Below, piece after piece: positions 24,846-34,781 of a stretch of 64,000 nt of DNA. The translations under genes were made by a program, and so were the position numbers. The notes beneath the pieces are model-generated. The model ran no database searches. It saw nothing but the letters and a program-made list of their open reading frames with translations, and was not told the origin of the DNA. Every line of letters starts with the position of its first letter. Position 1 is the first letter of the stretch. The DNA is from Porcincola sp945869225 (lineage in GTDB: Bacteria > Bacillota > Clostridia > Lachnospirales > Lachnospiraceae), in the NCBI RefSeq assembly GCF_052118625.1, contig NZ_JBQKGW010000010.1, positions 28,819 to 92,818 on the forward strand, written 5' to 3'.

Positions 24846-25541
24846 TCAGACTGTGACATAGGTTCCGTCAGACTGCCCTCTGGCCGCCTTCAGGATACTT
24901 TCCTCCTCATTCAGCCCGAACACCAGCATCGGCATATGATTCTCTCTTGCCAGAATCGAGGCCGTCATATCCACGACACCCAGGTCCTTTCTGATCACCT
25001 CATCGATTGAAATTTCCCGATATTTTCTGGCCTCCGGATTCTCCTTCGGATCGGAGTCATAAACGCCGTCAACCGACTTCGCCAGGAGGATCATGTCCGC
25101 CTCGATCTCGATCGCGCGCAGCAGCGTCCCCGTATCTGTCGAGAAGTACGGATGTCCGATTCCGCCTGCAAAGAAGACAATCTCTCCCTTTTCCAGCGCC
25201 GACACGGCTGCATCCTTCGAAAACAGCTCCGTGAATGCACCGACCTGGAAGGGTGTCATCACATGCGTCTGAAGCCCCTCAGACCGGAAAATTTCCGATA
25301 CGTAAAGACAGTTCATGACCGTTGCCAGCATGCCGATCTCATCCGCCTTCGTCCGATCCATATGTTCGCTGGATCTTCCTCTCCAGAAGTTTCCACCGCC
25401 GGTCACGATTCCGATCTGTATGCCCTCGTCATGCAGCGTTTTCACCTGCCTGGCAATGCCTGCGACCGTCTCCTCGTCAAACCCTGTTTTTCTGCTGCCT
25501 GCGAGTGCCTCCCCGCTCAGCTTTAAAAGTACCCGTTTCAT
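24846..25541 (-). CDS. pyrH: uridylate kinase
   Basis: 231 residues of the amino-acid-kinase fold. Phosphorylates UMP to UDP. RVLLKLSGEALAGS at the start, IVTGGGNFWRGR, AFFAGGIGHPYFSTDT-type sequence (EIVFFAGGIGHPYFSTDT) and DGVYDSDPKENPEA match PyrH. GGAGG lies seven bases before the ATG. Heads the frr-uppS-cdsA block. A weak promoter (ATGACA, 18 bp, TAAACT) is possible in the 100 bp upstream. Confidence 0.95.
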   Translation of the reverse strand: MKRVLLKLSGEALAGSRKTGFDEETVAGIARQVKTLHDEGIQIGIVTGGGNFWRGRSSEHMDRTKADEIGMLATVMNCLYVSEIFRSEGLQTHVMTPFQVGAFTELFSKDAAVSALEKGEIVFFAGGIGHPYFSTDTGTLLRAIEIEADMILLAKSVDGVYDSDPKENPEARKYREISIDEVIRKDLGVVDMTASILARENHMPMLVFGLNEEESILKAARGQSDGTYVTV

Positions 25542-25642
25542 GTTCTTGCCTCCGACTTTTGCTTATTAGCACAAGTTTACCATAGAGACAGCTCTGATGT
25601 CATCCATTCATCGGCCGCCCACATTTTCATCTGAGCGGAGCT

Positions 25643-26929
25643 CTACACCTCGCAGACAATCATCCGGAGCTTCCCGTTCTTGTCCGGCGGAATGACCTTC
25701 ATCCATTCGAACTCAAACCGGAACGGCTTCTTGAAGATCTGGTTCAGATTCGTCTCAAGGTACGTCTCAAGCTCCTTCTCCGTCATCCTGGCCTTCTCGT
25801 CCCGGACGATCTGCACATGGATCAGGTCGTAGCTTTTCTGGATGAACCGGATCTGGAGGATATCCGCACAGTGTGCGATAACCGGTGTTACCTCGAAGAA
25901 GCTGGTCACCCGGCCATCCTCGTAGCGGAAATAATCATTCAGCCGGCCCTCAACCTCTGTGATGAAATGAACGCCTCCCTTTACCTTCATGACCGCCCGG
26001 TCTCCGACCTCGTAGTTGATCAGCGGCAGATCGGTCTTGTACAGCGGCGTAATGACAACCCTTCCCCGCTGGCAGAGCTTCCCCGCATCGTCGACCACAT
26101 TCACGACAAACGAATCGTTGTGAACCACGTAATAATCCTTGTCAGGCAGCCGGATCATCGCTGCCCCGGTCTCCGCCGTTCCGTAGGAATCGATGATCCC
26201 CGGGCCCAGCACTTCCTTGAACAGCTTCCGGTCATTTTCCGTCACCTTCTCCGAGATGGCGTCATAGAACTTCGGATGCCAGACCTTCTTCCCCGTCCGG
26301 TGCGCGTACAGAACGAAGCGCATCATTTCCGTCTTGTTCATGTACAGCCAGTCCGGTCTGTACGCATTGATGGCATCTATGATCTCCTGTTCGGAGGCAT
26401 ACTGATTGACAAACCTGTGTCTGAAGACACCAAACCGTTGAAGAAAGGTGTCTCTTCCGCCTGCATTCTCATCGTGAGCATTGATCCGGCTCATCGTCTT
26501 TCCGGTCAGCGGGTTATAGCCCGCCACCAGCATGACCCGGTACCAGTTTGCCTTCATGTAGGCCTTCTCTTTTGGGGAAAACAGAACCGAGACCGGCTTC
26601 CCGGTCGATCCGGAGGTTGTATCACAGATCCAGTCCTTGTACTGCGGCTGATCCTTCAGGCCGCCCATCCATGTTCTGAGCTCATCCTTCGTCAGAACCG
26701 GAAGCTTCGTCAGATCGTCCCCGGTCCGGATATCCTCTGGACTGAGTCCTGCCCGGTCAAACCGTTCCTTATAAAACGGAATCTCATATGCCCGCCTTGC
26801 AAGCGCCTGCACCCGTTCGTTCTGAAGCTTCATCACATGGGTGAAGTCCTTCGGTATCCGATGTGCCATCTTCGGCAGATCGGAGAACAGGTACAGATTC
26901 ATCCATTTCTTCTCTCCTGCTGCGTCCAT
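25643..26929 (-). CDS. AMP-forming adenylating enzyme of the PaaK/CapK (phenylacetate-CoA ligase-like) family
   Basis: 428 residues. The ATP-binding loop TTSGSTGKPVSVLFS near residue 105, SYGTAETGA near 240 and NYEVGDRAVM near 310 are the core motifs of the ANL adenylating superfamily; the short C-terminal domain (KKPFRFEFEWMKVIPPDKNGK) carries the catalytic lysine region. Relatives in surface-polysaccharide clusters (CapK) differ from true phenylacetate ligases. It would activate a carboxylic acid as an acyl adenylate. The ATG overlaps the stop of the ATP-grasp gene by one base (TGATG); an ATG nine codons in, behind AGGAG, is an alternative start. Last gene of the YfhO operon. Acid and acceptor are unknown. 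Confidence 0.82.
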   Translation of the reverse strand: MDAAGEKKWMNLYLFSDLPKMAHRIPKDFTHVMKLQNERVQALARRAYEIPFYKERFDRAGLSPEDIRTGDDLTKLPVLTKDELRTWMGGLKDQPQYKDWICDTTSGSTGKPVSVLFSPKEKAYMKANWYRVMLVAGYNPLTGKTMSRINAHDENAGGRDTFLQRFGVFRHRFVNQYASEQEIIDAINAYRPDWLYMNKTEMMRFVLYAHRTGKKVWHPKFYDAISEKVTENDRKLFKEVLGPGIIDSYGTAETGAAMIRLPDKDYYVVHNDSFVVNVVDDAGKLCQRGRVVITPLYKTDLPLINYEVGDRAVMKVKGGVHFITEVEGRLNDYFRYEDGRVTSFFEVTPVIAHCADILQIRFIQKSYDLIHVQIVRDEKARMTEKELETYLETNLNQIFKKPFRFEFEWMKVIPPDKNGKLRMIVCEV

Positions 26930-28107
26930 CAGCTGACCCCTATCTCAATATGCTCCAGTGCCTTGTCAAGAGCGGCTGTCGCCTCCGCGAGCGTGCCGCC
27001 CTTTGTAATCACATGGCCGATGCGGTTCGGACCGACATGGAATTTTTTCACAGTGTCGCCGACCGTATAGTCAAACTTGACCTCGACGATATGCTCACTG
27101 TCTTTCGGGTTTCGGTTCGCCAGCGAGAAGATCGTGCCGTCTCGGTCGCTCATCAAAAGCTTCGACGCGTTCGGAACCGCCTTGTCCGTTGGGAAATCCG
27201 GCTTCTGACCCAGCGCGACCTGGATGATCTTTCGGTAATAATCATAGCCATAGTAGATCGAGACGAGCTCTGCCAGACAGGTCGCACCTGATCTCCCCCC
27301 AATCTCCAGAACGTACGTCCTGCCGTCCCTCATGATGAAGTCGCAGTTCACCGCACAGTTGTCGAGCTTCATCGCGCGGATCGCTTTCTCCGTCGTCTCG
27401 ATGCAATCCCGCTCACCCTCCTCGGAAAGCGCGTACGGTGCGAAATGTCCGGCCGGCACCCCTGTGCTCCCAAGGAAGATATAGTCGCCGTGCGGAAGGA
27501 CAAACTGTACCTTTCCGTCCATCACAAAGGCCTGGGCGCCAAACTCCCGGCCAATGATGAACTCCTCCACAATGTAGTAATCCTTTCTTGTGAAGGACTG
27601 CGCATTCAGGATCGCCGCCTGCAGTCTGTCCGGGCTGTCGACTCTCGTGATCCCGCGGCTTCCGGAGGAATCCACGATCTTCACAATCAGCGGATATTCC
27701 AGCCCTTTGATTTTCTCATTGACGTCCTCGTTGAAATAGACCTTGCGGTACTTTGCCGTCCGGACACCATTTGCCTCATAGGCCTGCTTCATCAAAACCT
27801 TGTCGCAGGCAATCTTCGCCGCCTCGTAGGAAATGCCCGAAAGGCCCAGGGCATCGTTGACGCGTCCGATTGTCATCACAGCGACATCGGTTCCGGCTGT
27901 GCAGATCCCGTCGATCTGACGCTCCTGTGCCGCCTTCAGGACTGCCTCAGAGTCAACCGTGTTGATATGGAGCACCTCGTCGGCATATCCGAATCCCGGG
28001 TAATTCCCCGGAATAGAGACGGCAATCGTGTAAATCCCCATCTCCCTGGCTGCCTTGATCAGCGGAACCTGATAGATTCCTGCACCCATGACCATCAGCT
28101 TTTTCAC
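26929..28107 (-). CDS. ATP-grasp domain ligase, paralog of the gene at 13625
   Basis: 392 residues. Begins KKLMVMGAGIYQVPLIKAA, has NYPGFGYADEVLHIN, the nucleotide site YPLIVKIVDSSGSRGI, the lid YYIVEEFIIGREFGAQAF and the metal site CAVNCDFIMRDGRTYVLEIGGRSGAT. The start is a GTG that overlaps the stop of the GT2 gene (TAGTG), with AGGAG 11 bases before it, and the stop overlaps the next gene, so GT2, ATP-grasp and PaaK-like proteins are translationally coupled. This suggests that they act together on one product. It probably makes an amide or peptide bond; nothing in the sequence fixes the substrate. Confidence 0.82.
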   Translation of the reverse strand: MKKLMVMGAGIYQVPLIKAAREMGIYTIAVSIPGNYPGFGYADEVLHINTVDSEAVLKAAQERQIDGICTAGTDVAVMTIGRVNDALGLSGISYEAAKIACDKVLMKQAYEANGVRTAKYRKVYFNEDVNEKIKGLEYPLIVKIVDSSGSRGITRVDSPDRLQAAILNAQSFTRKDYYIVEEFIIGREFGAQAFVMDGKVQFVLPHGDYIFLGSTGVPAGHFAPYALSEEGERDCIETTEKAIRAMKLDNCAVNCDFIMRDGRTYVLEIGGRSGATCLAELVSIYYGYDYYRKIIQVALGQKPDFPTDKAVPNASKLLMSDRDGTIFSLANRNPKDSEHIVEVKFDYTVGDTVKKFHVGPNRIGHVITKGGTLAEATAALDKALEHIEIGVS

Positions 28108-29117
28108 TATGTCTCACGCTCCTTTCTCCAATCCACACCCTTTTTCAACTCAAACTGCTGCCCGTCTTCATTGACCAGATAGGGCCTTTTCCCCCGTTCA
28201 TCAATCTGCCGGACAACATACTGCGGATTATTACATAAACCAAGGAAGATACGGCCGATATACTCGCCGATCAGCCCCATAAACATCAGAATCAGTCCGG
28301 AGAAGAAGAAGATCGATACCATAATCGAGGGCCATCCGATTGCTGTCACCGGTCTGACCAGCTTCCGGACAATCACGGCAATGATGCCGACCAGCCCCAC
28401 TGCCGCAAAGATATTCCCAAGCACCGTCGCCATCCGGAGGGGTACGATTGAAAATCCGATGATATTGCTCCAGAGCTGCACAAGTTTTCTGAAGGTATAG
28501 CCTGACTGCCCCTCCCGCCTCCGGAAATGCTCAACCGGAATGCAGCTGATGTTCCGCGTCACCCTCAGAAATACACCCTGAAGGTGCGTGTATGCACTCC
28601 TATACTGCACTGCATAGTCCCTGACAAACCGTCGAATGATCCAGAATGAGCTGGTCTTCATGTTTTTGGGCTTGTCCAGGAGGACACGTGTCGTCCACTG
28701 ATTGAAGCGGCTTCCCCAGTTACGGAATTTGGAATGCTGCTTGTGTGGGTAATAACCGTATACGATGTCATATCCCTTTTTGATCTCTGCCAAAAGCTTC
28801 GGCAGCTGCGTCGGACTGGTCTGTCCATCGTCATCCATGGATATGATAAAATCACCGGAGGCATAATTCAGCCCGGCCATGGTCGCGTTATGCTGTCCGG
28901 CGTTCTTGGCAAGCTCCACCACCCTGACATTGTCATAATCCTGCACCAGTCCGCGAAGTGCGCGCACTGTCGCCCCGTCATCCGGGCTGCAGTCGTCCAC
29001 CAGGACAAACTCCAGCTCTCCGGCTTTCATTTTTTCAAACTGCTCCATCGTCTCCTCGACAACCTTCCGGATCGTCCTGGACGATTTGTAGCAGGGAATC
29101 ACAACTGTATATAACAT
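28107..29117 (-). CDS. GT2 glycosyltransferase with two membrane helices (CsbB/GtrB-like)
   Basis: 336 residues. The GT-A domain has YTVVIPCYKSSRTI, LVDDCSPDDG, the metal motif SMDDDGQ and the SSFWIIRRFV segment; two hydrophobic helices near residues 235-262 and 270-298 anchor it. A paralog of the gene at 12624-13616. Known CsbB/GtrB enzymes load undecaprenyl phosphate with GlcNAc or glucose; in Bacillus subtilis CsbB works with the membrane glycosyltransferase YfhO, and here two YfhO-type genes lie just upstream. GAGG precedes the ATG by seven bases. The sugar is inferred only by analogy. Confidence 0.86.
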   Translation of the reverse strand: MLYTVVIPCYKSSRTIRKVVEETMEQFEKMKAGELEFVLVDDCSPDDGATVRALRGLVQDYDNVRVVELAKNAGQHNATMAGLNYASGDFIISMDDDGQTSPTQLPKLLAEIKKGYDIVYGYYPHKQHSKFRNWGSRFNQWTTRVLLDKPKNMKTSSFWIIRRFVRDYAVQYRSAYTHLQGVFLRVTRNISCIPVEHFRRREGQSGYTFRKLVQLWSNIIGFSIVPLRMATVLGNIFAAVGLVGIIAVIVRKLVRPVTAIGWPSIMVSIFFFSGLILMFMGLIGEYIGRIFLGLCNNPQYVVRQIDERGKRPYLVNEDGQQFELKKGVDWRKERET

Positions 29118-29164
29118 GAAAAAACCTCTATATCCGGCTGAAAACCAGCCTGAAGTCTACCAGA

Positions 29165-32047
29165 TTATACCACATGTGTACGATCGTTCCCAGCTTTGCG
29201 AAGACGTCTTCTCCTGGCCGCCAGCGCGAAGGCAGCGGCAAACAACACCAGCCCTGCGGATGAGCACAGAATGCCCGCCCGAAGTCCGGGCGAATGGTAG
29301 ACAAGACGGATCTGCGAGGTTCCCTCTTCAAGGCGCACGCCCAGATAGCATAAATCTGCCCGTTCCGGACGCTTTTGTTTTCCGTTCACCTCGATGGCCC
29401 AGCCGCCGCTGTATGGAATCTGGAAGACCATATAGCGCGGACTGTCCAGGCTGACCTCCCCGATGACCGAGTCGCCGTCAAATGTCACATGCTGCAGACT
29501 GTCCTCGCTGAGTCTGGCAACCTTCTCCTCGTAGTCCGCCATCGGAAGGTACAAAAGTTCACTCCTCTCAAGCGATACGCAGATTCCTTCCGGAAGCACC
29601 AGCCGGATCGTCCCTGTTCCATCCCCGGACGCCGTTCCCAGGTTCACAATGTAATCGTTATCTCCCTTGGTGTAGGCACTGTTTGCAGCCGACAGCAGGA
29701 TCCCCTTGCTGATGCCGTCCGCCTTCACATACGCAGCTGCGGAAAGACTGCGGCCTCCCAGAAGCCTGAGGCCCTCCAGGCTTAGATAGCACTCATACCC
29801 CGCCTTCTTCTCATAGGAGACGGACAGACTTCCTCCCTTCTTTCCGGTCACAAGCCTGCTGTCATTCCTGGTCACACCGTCGCCGGGCTCGAAGGTTACC
29901 TCCTCCCGGAGGATAGAGTCCTCTTCCTCTTTTCCATCCGTGGTTCTCAGACCAGCGCTCTGTGCCGGTCCGGTCTCACCAGTCTGAACGCTGACAGCCG
30001 TGCGCCCCTGCTTTGTTTTATCCGTCTCGGCGCTGCCTCTCTGCCCCTGCCCGGATTCAACTGTATTATTGCTTTCTTCGGTCACGGCCGCCCGCAGCAT
30101 AACAAGGTCCTTTGCTGCCGGGTTGAGGGCCTCATAGTCTTCCCTGGAGATCACGGTGTCCGTCGTAAACCCGAACGGAAGCGGATACTGGTTCTCATAG
30201 AGTGCCAGCTTCCTGCGGGATGCAAGCGGCTGCTTTTCATAACCATACGGCACGGAAGCCACATTGGCGGCATCGACGGCAAAATAGCGGACGCCTGCCA
30301 GCTCCTCAAGAGCTGTCCTTCCGTCGAGCGACTGGATGTGCAGGATCGATGTCATGCCGGTGCTTTTCTGGTCAATCATTGCCTGCAGCTGGCTGGCATT
30401 GACAATGCTGTTGTAGATCTGCACACCCGGCTGTCTCAGGACAAGGGAAGAATTGTCCTCCCAGTAAGCGCTCCGCACACTGTCCACCCGGTAAAATCCG
30501 CCCGCAAAAGCGTCGGCTCCGTTTTTCCCTGTGAAAAGAGGTGTGTCTGTATAAACCGCGTAGGAGGATTGATCATACCGGCTGAAGGCCGTCCCCTTCT
30601 CCTGATAATAAGCCGCGAGATTGCCGAATCCCGGCGAGAAGGTCATCCATCCGGCCAGCGCGGCTGAGCCAGCTGTAAAAAGCAGAACAACTCGTTCGGC
30701 ATGACTTTCTGCGTGCTTCTTTTTTCCCCTCTTGTTTTCTCTCCTGCGGCTCAGGTACAGAAGAACTGCCGTGTAGAGCGTCAGCTCCGCCGCCGCTGCC
30801 AGATGAAAGACAGCCTCCCGCGTCATCCAGAACCAGGCTGCGCAGCCCAGATCGAAGAGCCCTGTCACAAACAGGAGGAATCGTCTGTCGCGTCTCTGAA
30901 GCGTAGAGACTTCCTCGGCTGTAAAGCTCACAGCGATAGCTGCCGCAAATGCGATCAGGTACACCCATCGGTTGTTTTCATTGTTCATCGCTGCCAGCAC
31001 ATAGCCGGCGCCCGGGATGAGAAGGCAGAAAAGAAGTGCAACCAGTCCAGTGCGAATCTGGCGGTAGGATGATTTTCGCCCCGCGGACGAAAAAACCAGC
31101 GCAGCTGCCGGCATCAGCGTCACCGCAAAGTTGAGGTGTGTTCCATTTCCGGAAGCCTCATACGGCGTGACCAGGTTCAGGAACCACGCCAGATATCTCC
31201 TTTTGTCCTCATAAAAAAGAAGACTGTTGCGCTCCGCCTCATGAACAGCCCGGAGGCTGGACTTGTAGCGTGCCAGCGCCGGCAGCAGAAAGATACCGGA
31301 GAGCGCCAGTCCCAGAAGATAGGCAAGCGACAGGCTGACCAGCAGCCGTCCGAACTGTTTCAGCCGGTCTGTCCGGTAGAGGTCAAAGAAACGAATCAGC
31401 ACATATCCCAGAAGGCCGAAGGAGCTGATATACATAAAGTAATAGTTGCTGATAAATCCCAGTGCAACGCAGATTGTAAAAAGCGCAAAGGATTTTTTCC
31501 GCTCCGGGTCCATCATCCGCTCCGCACCGAGAAGCATCAGCGGAAACAGAATCATGTGCGAAAGATACGTCGGATGCACAATCCCAAGCCCGAAGGTAAA
31601 TCCGCAGAACACATAGAGAAGCGCCCCTGAAAGCGCCGCCGTCCGGCTTTTCCGGAAGTGAAACACGAATGCCGAGAGGCTGAGCCCTGCCAGAAAGCAG
31701 CGCAGAACCGTCAGAACACAATAGAGTGCCTCTGTCCCGGATGCCGGGACAAAGATGGAAAGAAAATCCAGCGGATGAAACCGGACAACCGCATCGATGT
31801 CATCCCCCATCCCGATCGTATAGTCAAAGCGGTCCGGATGAAAGTCCCCGTGAAGAAAGCCTCCGGCCGTCTTTCTGAGCCATTCCCCCATATAGCGAAG
31901 CTGGAGAATATACTGAGACTGTCCGTCCCCCTTCCCGATCAGGTTCTTCCCCTGCAGCAGAAAGGGAGAAAAGACAAGGAGAAAAATGATGGAAAACAAG
32001 GCTGTATAAACCAGCAGATATTTCCCATATTTTTTTCGATCACTCAT
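29165..32047 (-). CDS. YfhO-family membrane glycosyltransferase (second of two)
   Basis: 960 residues, with about twelve to thirteen hydrophobic helices in the first 480 residues and one more near the C-terminus. The first outer loop GKGDGQSQYILQLRYMG and GMGDDIDAVVRFHPLDF are shared with YfhO proteins (GT-C-like fold); the Asp residues there are likely catalytic. Residues about 500-920 are an extracytoplasmic beta-rich region, which contains a polar, low-complexity insert (about residues 670-720, many Gln, Thr and Gly). YfhO uses a lipid-linked sugar outside the membrane to decorate polymers such as lipoteichoic acid. It is the paralog of the gene immediately upstream and 47 bp ahead of the GT2 gene. 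Confidence 0.82.
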   Translation of the reverse strand: MSDRKKYGKYLLVYTALFSIIFLLVFSPFLLQGKNLIGKGDGQSQYILQLRYMGEWLRKTAGGFLHGDFHPDRFDYTIGMGDDIDAVVRFHPLDFLSIFVPASGTEALYCVLTVLRCFLAGLSLSAFVFHFRKSRTAALSGALLYVFCGFTFGLGIVHPTYLSHMILFPLMLLGAERMMDPERKKSFALFTICVALGFISNYYFMYISSFGLLGYVLIRFFDLYRTDRLKQFGRLLVSLSLAYLLGLALSGIFLLPALARYKSSLRAVHEAERNSLLFYEDKRRYLAWFLNLVTPYEASGNGTHLNFAVTLMPAAALVFSSAGRKSSYRQIRTGLVALLFCLLIPGAGYVLAAMNNENNRWVYLIAFAAAIAVSFTAEEVSTLQRRDRRFLLFVTGLFDLGCAAWFWMTREAVFHLAAAAELTLYTAVLLYLSRRRENKRGKKKHAESHAERVVLLFTAGSAALAGWMTFSPGFGNLAAYYQEKGTAFSRYDQSSYAVYTDTPLFTGKNGADAFAGGFYRVDSVRSAYWEDNSSLVLRQPGVQIYNSIVNASQLQAMIDQKSTGMTSILHIQSLDGRTALEELAGVRYFAVDAANVASVPYGYEKQPLASRRKLALYENQYPLPFGFTTDTVISREDYEALNPAAKDLVMLRAAVTEESNNTVESGQGQRGSAETDKTKQGRTAVSVQTGETGPAQSAGLRTTDGKEEEDSILREEVTFEPGDGVTRNDSRLVTGKKGGSLSVSYEKKAGYECYLSLEGLRLLGGRSLSAAAYVKADGISKGILLSAANSAYTKGDNDYIVNLGTASGDGTGTIRLVLPEGICVSLERSELLYLPMADYEEKVARLSEDSLQHVTFDGDSVIGEVSLDSPRYMVFQIPYSGGWAIEVNGKQKRPERADLCYLGVRLEEGTSQIRLVYHSPGLRAGILCSSAGLVLFAAAFALAARRRRLRKAGNDRTHVV

Positions 32048-32057
32048 AGGCCGGACC

Positions 32058-34742
32058 TCACCTCTTTCTGATTTTTCCTTTGCGCTGTCTCAGAGCCGCA
32101 AGTCCAAAAAGGATCAGGCCGCAGAGCGCGCATAAAGCACCTGCCCGAAGGCCGGGCGTGCGATATTGAAGCCGGATCTCATGTGTCCCCGGGCACAGCA
32201 GCGTCCCCAGATACATGCCGTCACAGGTGCCCGGCTCTGTCTTTTTTCCGTCCACATAGAGCGTCCATCCACGCTGGGCCGCAACGGTGAAGACCGCAAG
32301 CTTCGTCTCAGTGTTCGTGATGGTGCCGGTCAGAAGGCCATCCTCGATCTGTTCATTCTGAAGAGATTCCTCATTGAGCGCCTTGATTCTGCTCTCGTAC
32401 CCATCCATGGAAACCGATACAAGCTCAGCTGACTCAAGTGACCGTGCCCCATGCCCGCTGAAGGTCAGCGTCACCGTTCTCGGCCGGTCTTCTTCGTTAT
32501 ATCCAAGGTTGATCAGATAATCCTTCCGCCCGAGGGTGTAGACATCCCGGCTGCTGCGAACTCGTACGGTCGTCCGGATGCCCTCCGAGGTAATGGTCAG
32601 CTCCTCTGAAGTCCCGGCTCCAGTCAGTCCCTTCAGTCTCAGGAAACTGCAGGTACCCTTTCCGGCCTGGAACGACAGCTGCCCCTGTCCGCCTGTGAGA
32701 TCCGGGCTCTTGAGGGGCTCGGCTTTGATTGAAGCCGAGGGTTTCTCCACTTCCCTGAGACCTTCCGCCCTGAGTTTCTCCTCTAGATCCGAATCTTCCG
32801 CCGGAAGTACCACGGCATCCAGCTTCACCCATTCCTTCTCGATGTCACTGAGCTTTTGGTAATTGGCCCAGGTGATGAAGCTGTCAGATGTAAAGCCTGC
32901 AGACAGAAGATACCGGTTTTCATACACCTCCGTTTCCGCGCTCAGGCTGGAAAGGTCTTCTCTCTTCTCAAAGCCGTACGGCACTTTGCCCTCATTTCCT
33001 GCACCAGCAATATAATACTTCACATGGGCAAGGTTCCCGGCGACCGGCCTGCCATCCAGATCATGTACCTGCGTGACCGCATCCAGCCCCGCGTTGTTCT
33101 CATCCAGGAGCGTCCGGATCAGCTGTGAATTCAGGATGCTATTGTACATCCCGATGCTGTTGTAGCCGAAATACTCCGCAGAATTCTCGAGCCCGTGCCG
33201 TACGTCTGCGGCATCCACCCGGTAAAAACGATTGTCCGGAATCCAGGCGGCCGCTCTTCTGTCCAGCTTCTCATATTTCTGCGTGGTATCCCCTGCAGGC
33301 TGGAAGGCCGCGGCGCGATTTCCTCCTTCCGGCGCATATGTCAGAAATCCGTTGATTCCTGTGGAAATGATGACCGCCGCAAGCACAGCCGTCCGAACAG
33401 CTTCTTTTGAAGCCTTCATCCGCCGAAGGACCAACAGCAGAAGCAGAAATGCAAGAAGCTCCGCCGCCCCGGCCTCATTATAGCGGTTCGGCCTCTTCAG
33501 CACCCGCTCCGCCGCCGTCCCGGCCAGAAACAGAAAGCTGACCAGAAGGACATTTCGAAGAGGGGCTCCCTTCAGATCCGCAAAAACGTCGATGACGGTC
33601 ACACAGCACATGCCGAGTGAAAGCGCGATCAGAAACATCCAGCGGTTGTTTTCATTGTTCATGCCGGCAAAAATGTAGCCGAAAACCGGTACCAGCAGCG
33701 CCGCCAGCTCAAGCAGAAGGGACGCCCTCAGTGTACGGCGTCTTCGATAACGCTTTGTAAACAGCACCGCAAGCGCAGGCAGAACAACCACAGCAAAGTT
33801 GAGGTCCAGCCCATTGCCGGAACTTTGGTATGGGCTGATCAGGTTCAGAAACCATGCCACATATCGTCTCTTATCGGCATACAGCCAGAGGCTCTGCATC
33901 TCGCTTGTCTGGCTGAGCCTGTAGGAGCCGCGGTACCGCAGCATCGCCGGAAGGAATGTCGCCATCGACATCATAAGTCCGACCAGGTACAGCAGAATCA
34001 GCCTGCCGGCATAGCGCGGAAATGCTCTGAGCCGGTGTTTCTCTACGATCTCAGGATACCGGAGAAGGGCATAGACCAGCAGGGCAATGGAGCAGATGTA
34101 CATAAAATAGTAGTTGCTCCAGAAGCCGAGAAAGACGGAAAAAATGAACAGAAGGTTTCCTTTTTCAGCCACCACTCTCTCCATGCCGAGCAGGAGAAGC
34201 GGCAGGACGATGAAAGGCGCAGCATAGGTTGGATGGTTTGTCACCCGAATCAGCATGTACCCGCCAAAGACGTAGACCAGGCTGCCGGACAGAACATTCT
34301 GCCAGGCAGGAAAGACGCCTTCCTTTTCCTGGTGCGCATATATGAACGAAGGGGAGGCGTACGCATACGCGGAGAACGCAAGCCCTGCAAGATAGAAACG
34401 CAAAAGCAGGATCACCGCATAGATCTCCTCCGCACAGGATGCCGGAACCAGCGCCGCCAGAAAATCAAGCGGATGAAACCGGACAATCGCTCCGATGTCG
34501 TCTCCGATTCCGATGGAAAAATCGAACTGTTTGAAATGGAAACTGCCATGTAGAAAGCCTGAAACGGTATCCCGGATGTACTGGCCCATATAGCGCAGAT
34601 AGACAATATACTGGGACTCGCCATCCACCGTACAAACCAGGCTCCTGCCGTGCTGAATGAACGAAAAAAAGACCGCCAGACTGACGATCAGAAACAAGAC
34701 TGTATAGATGGCTGTGTATCTTCTTTTCGAATGGTTTTTCAC
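32058..34742 (-). CDS. YfhO-family membrane glycosyltransferase (first of two)
   Basis: 894 residues from the chosen start. Same design as its neighbour: many helices in the N-terminal half with the loop VCTVDGESQYIVYLRYMG and GIGDDIGAIVRFHPLDF, an outer C-terminal region, and a final helix followed by a basic tail. A promoter (TAGAAT at 34782-34787) would start the mRNA only a few bases before an ATG at 34772, while a GTG at 34742 has GGGAG six bases upstream; I therefore prefer the GTG. It is the first gene of a five-gene operon and 10 bp ahead of its paralog. The presence of two copies suggests different acceptors or sugars. Confidence 0.82.
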   Translation of the reverse strand: MKNHSKRRYTAIYTVLFLIVSLAVFFSFIQHGRSLVCTVDGESQYIVYLRYMGQYIRDTVSGFLHGSFHFKQFDFSIGIGDDIGAIVRFHPLDFLAALVPASCAEEIYAVILLLRFYLAGLAFSAYAYASPSFIYAHQEKEGVFPAWQNVLSGSLVYVFGGYMLIRVTNHPTYAAPFIVLPLLLLGMERVVAEKGNLLFIFSVFLGFWSNYYFMYICSIALLVYALLRYPEIVEKHRLRAFPRYAGRLILLYLVGLMMSMATFLPAMLRYRGSYRLSQTSEMQSLWLYADKRRYVAWFLNLISPYQSSGNGLDLNFAVVVLPALAVLFTKRYRRRRTLRASLLLELAALLVPVFGYIFAGMNNENNRWMFLIALSLGMCCVTVIDVFADLKGAPLRNVLLVSFLFLAGTAAERVLKRPNRYNEAGAAELLAFLLLLLVLRRMKASKEAVRTAVLAAVIISTGINGFLTYAPEGGNRAAAFQPAGDTTQKYEKLDRRAAAWIPDNRFYRVDAADVRHGLENSAEYFGYNSIGMYNSILNSQLIRTLLDENNAGLDAVTQVHDLDGRPVAGNLAHVKYYIAGAGNEGKVPYGFEKREDLSSLSAETEVYENRYLLSAGFTSDSFITWANYQKLSDIEKEWVKLDAVVLPAEDSDLEEKLRAEGLREVEKPSASIKAEPLKSPDLTGGQGQLSFQAGKGTCSFLRLKGLTGAGTSEELTITSEGIRTTVRVRSSRDVYTLGRKDYLINLGYNEEDRPRTVTLTFSGHGARSLESAELVSVSMDGYESRIKALNEESLQNEQIEDGLLTGTITNTETKLAVFTVAAQRGWTLYVDGKKTEPGTCDGMYLGTLLCPGTHEIRLQYRTPGLRAGALCALCGLILFGLAALRQRKGKIRKR

Positions 34743-34781
34743 ATGCAGCTCCCAATCAGAATCGATACTCATGCTCGTTCA

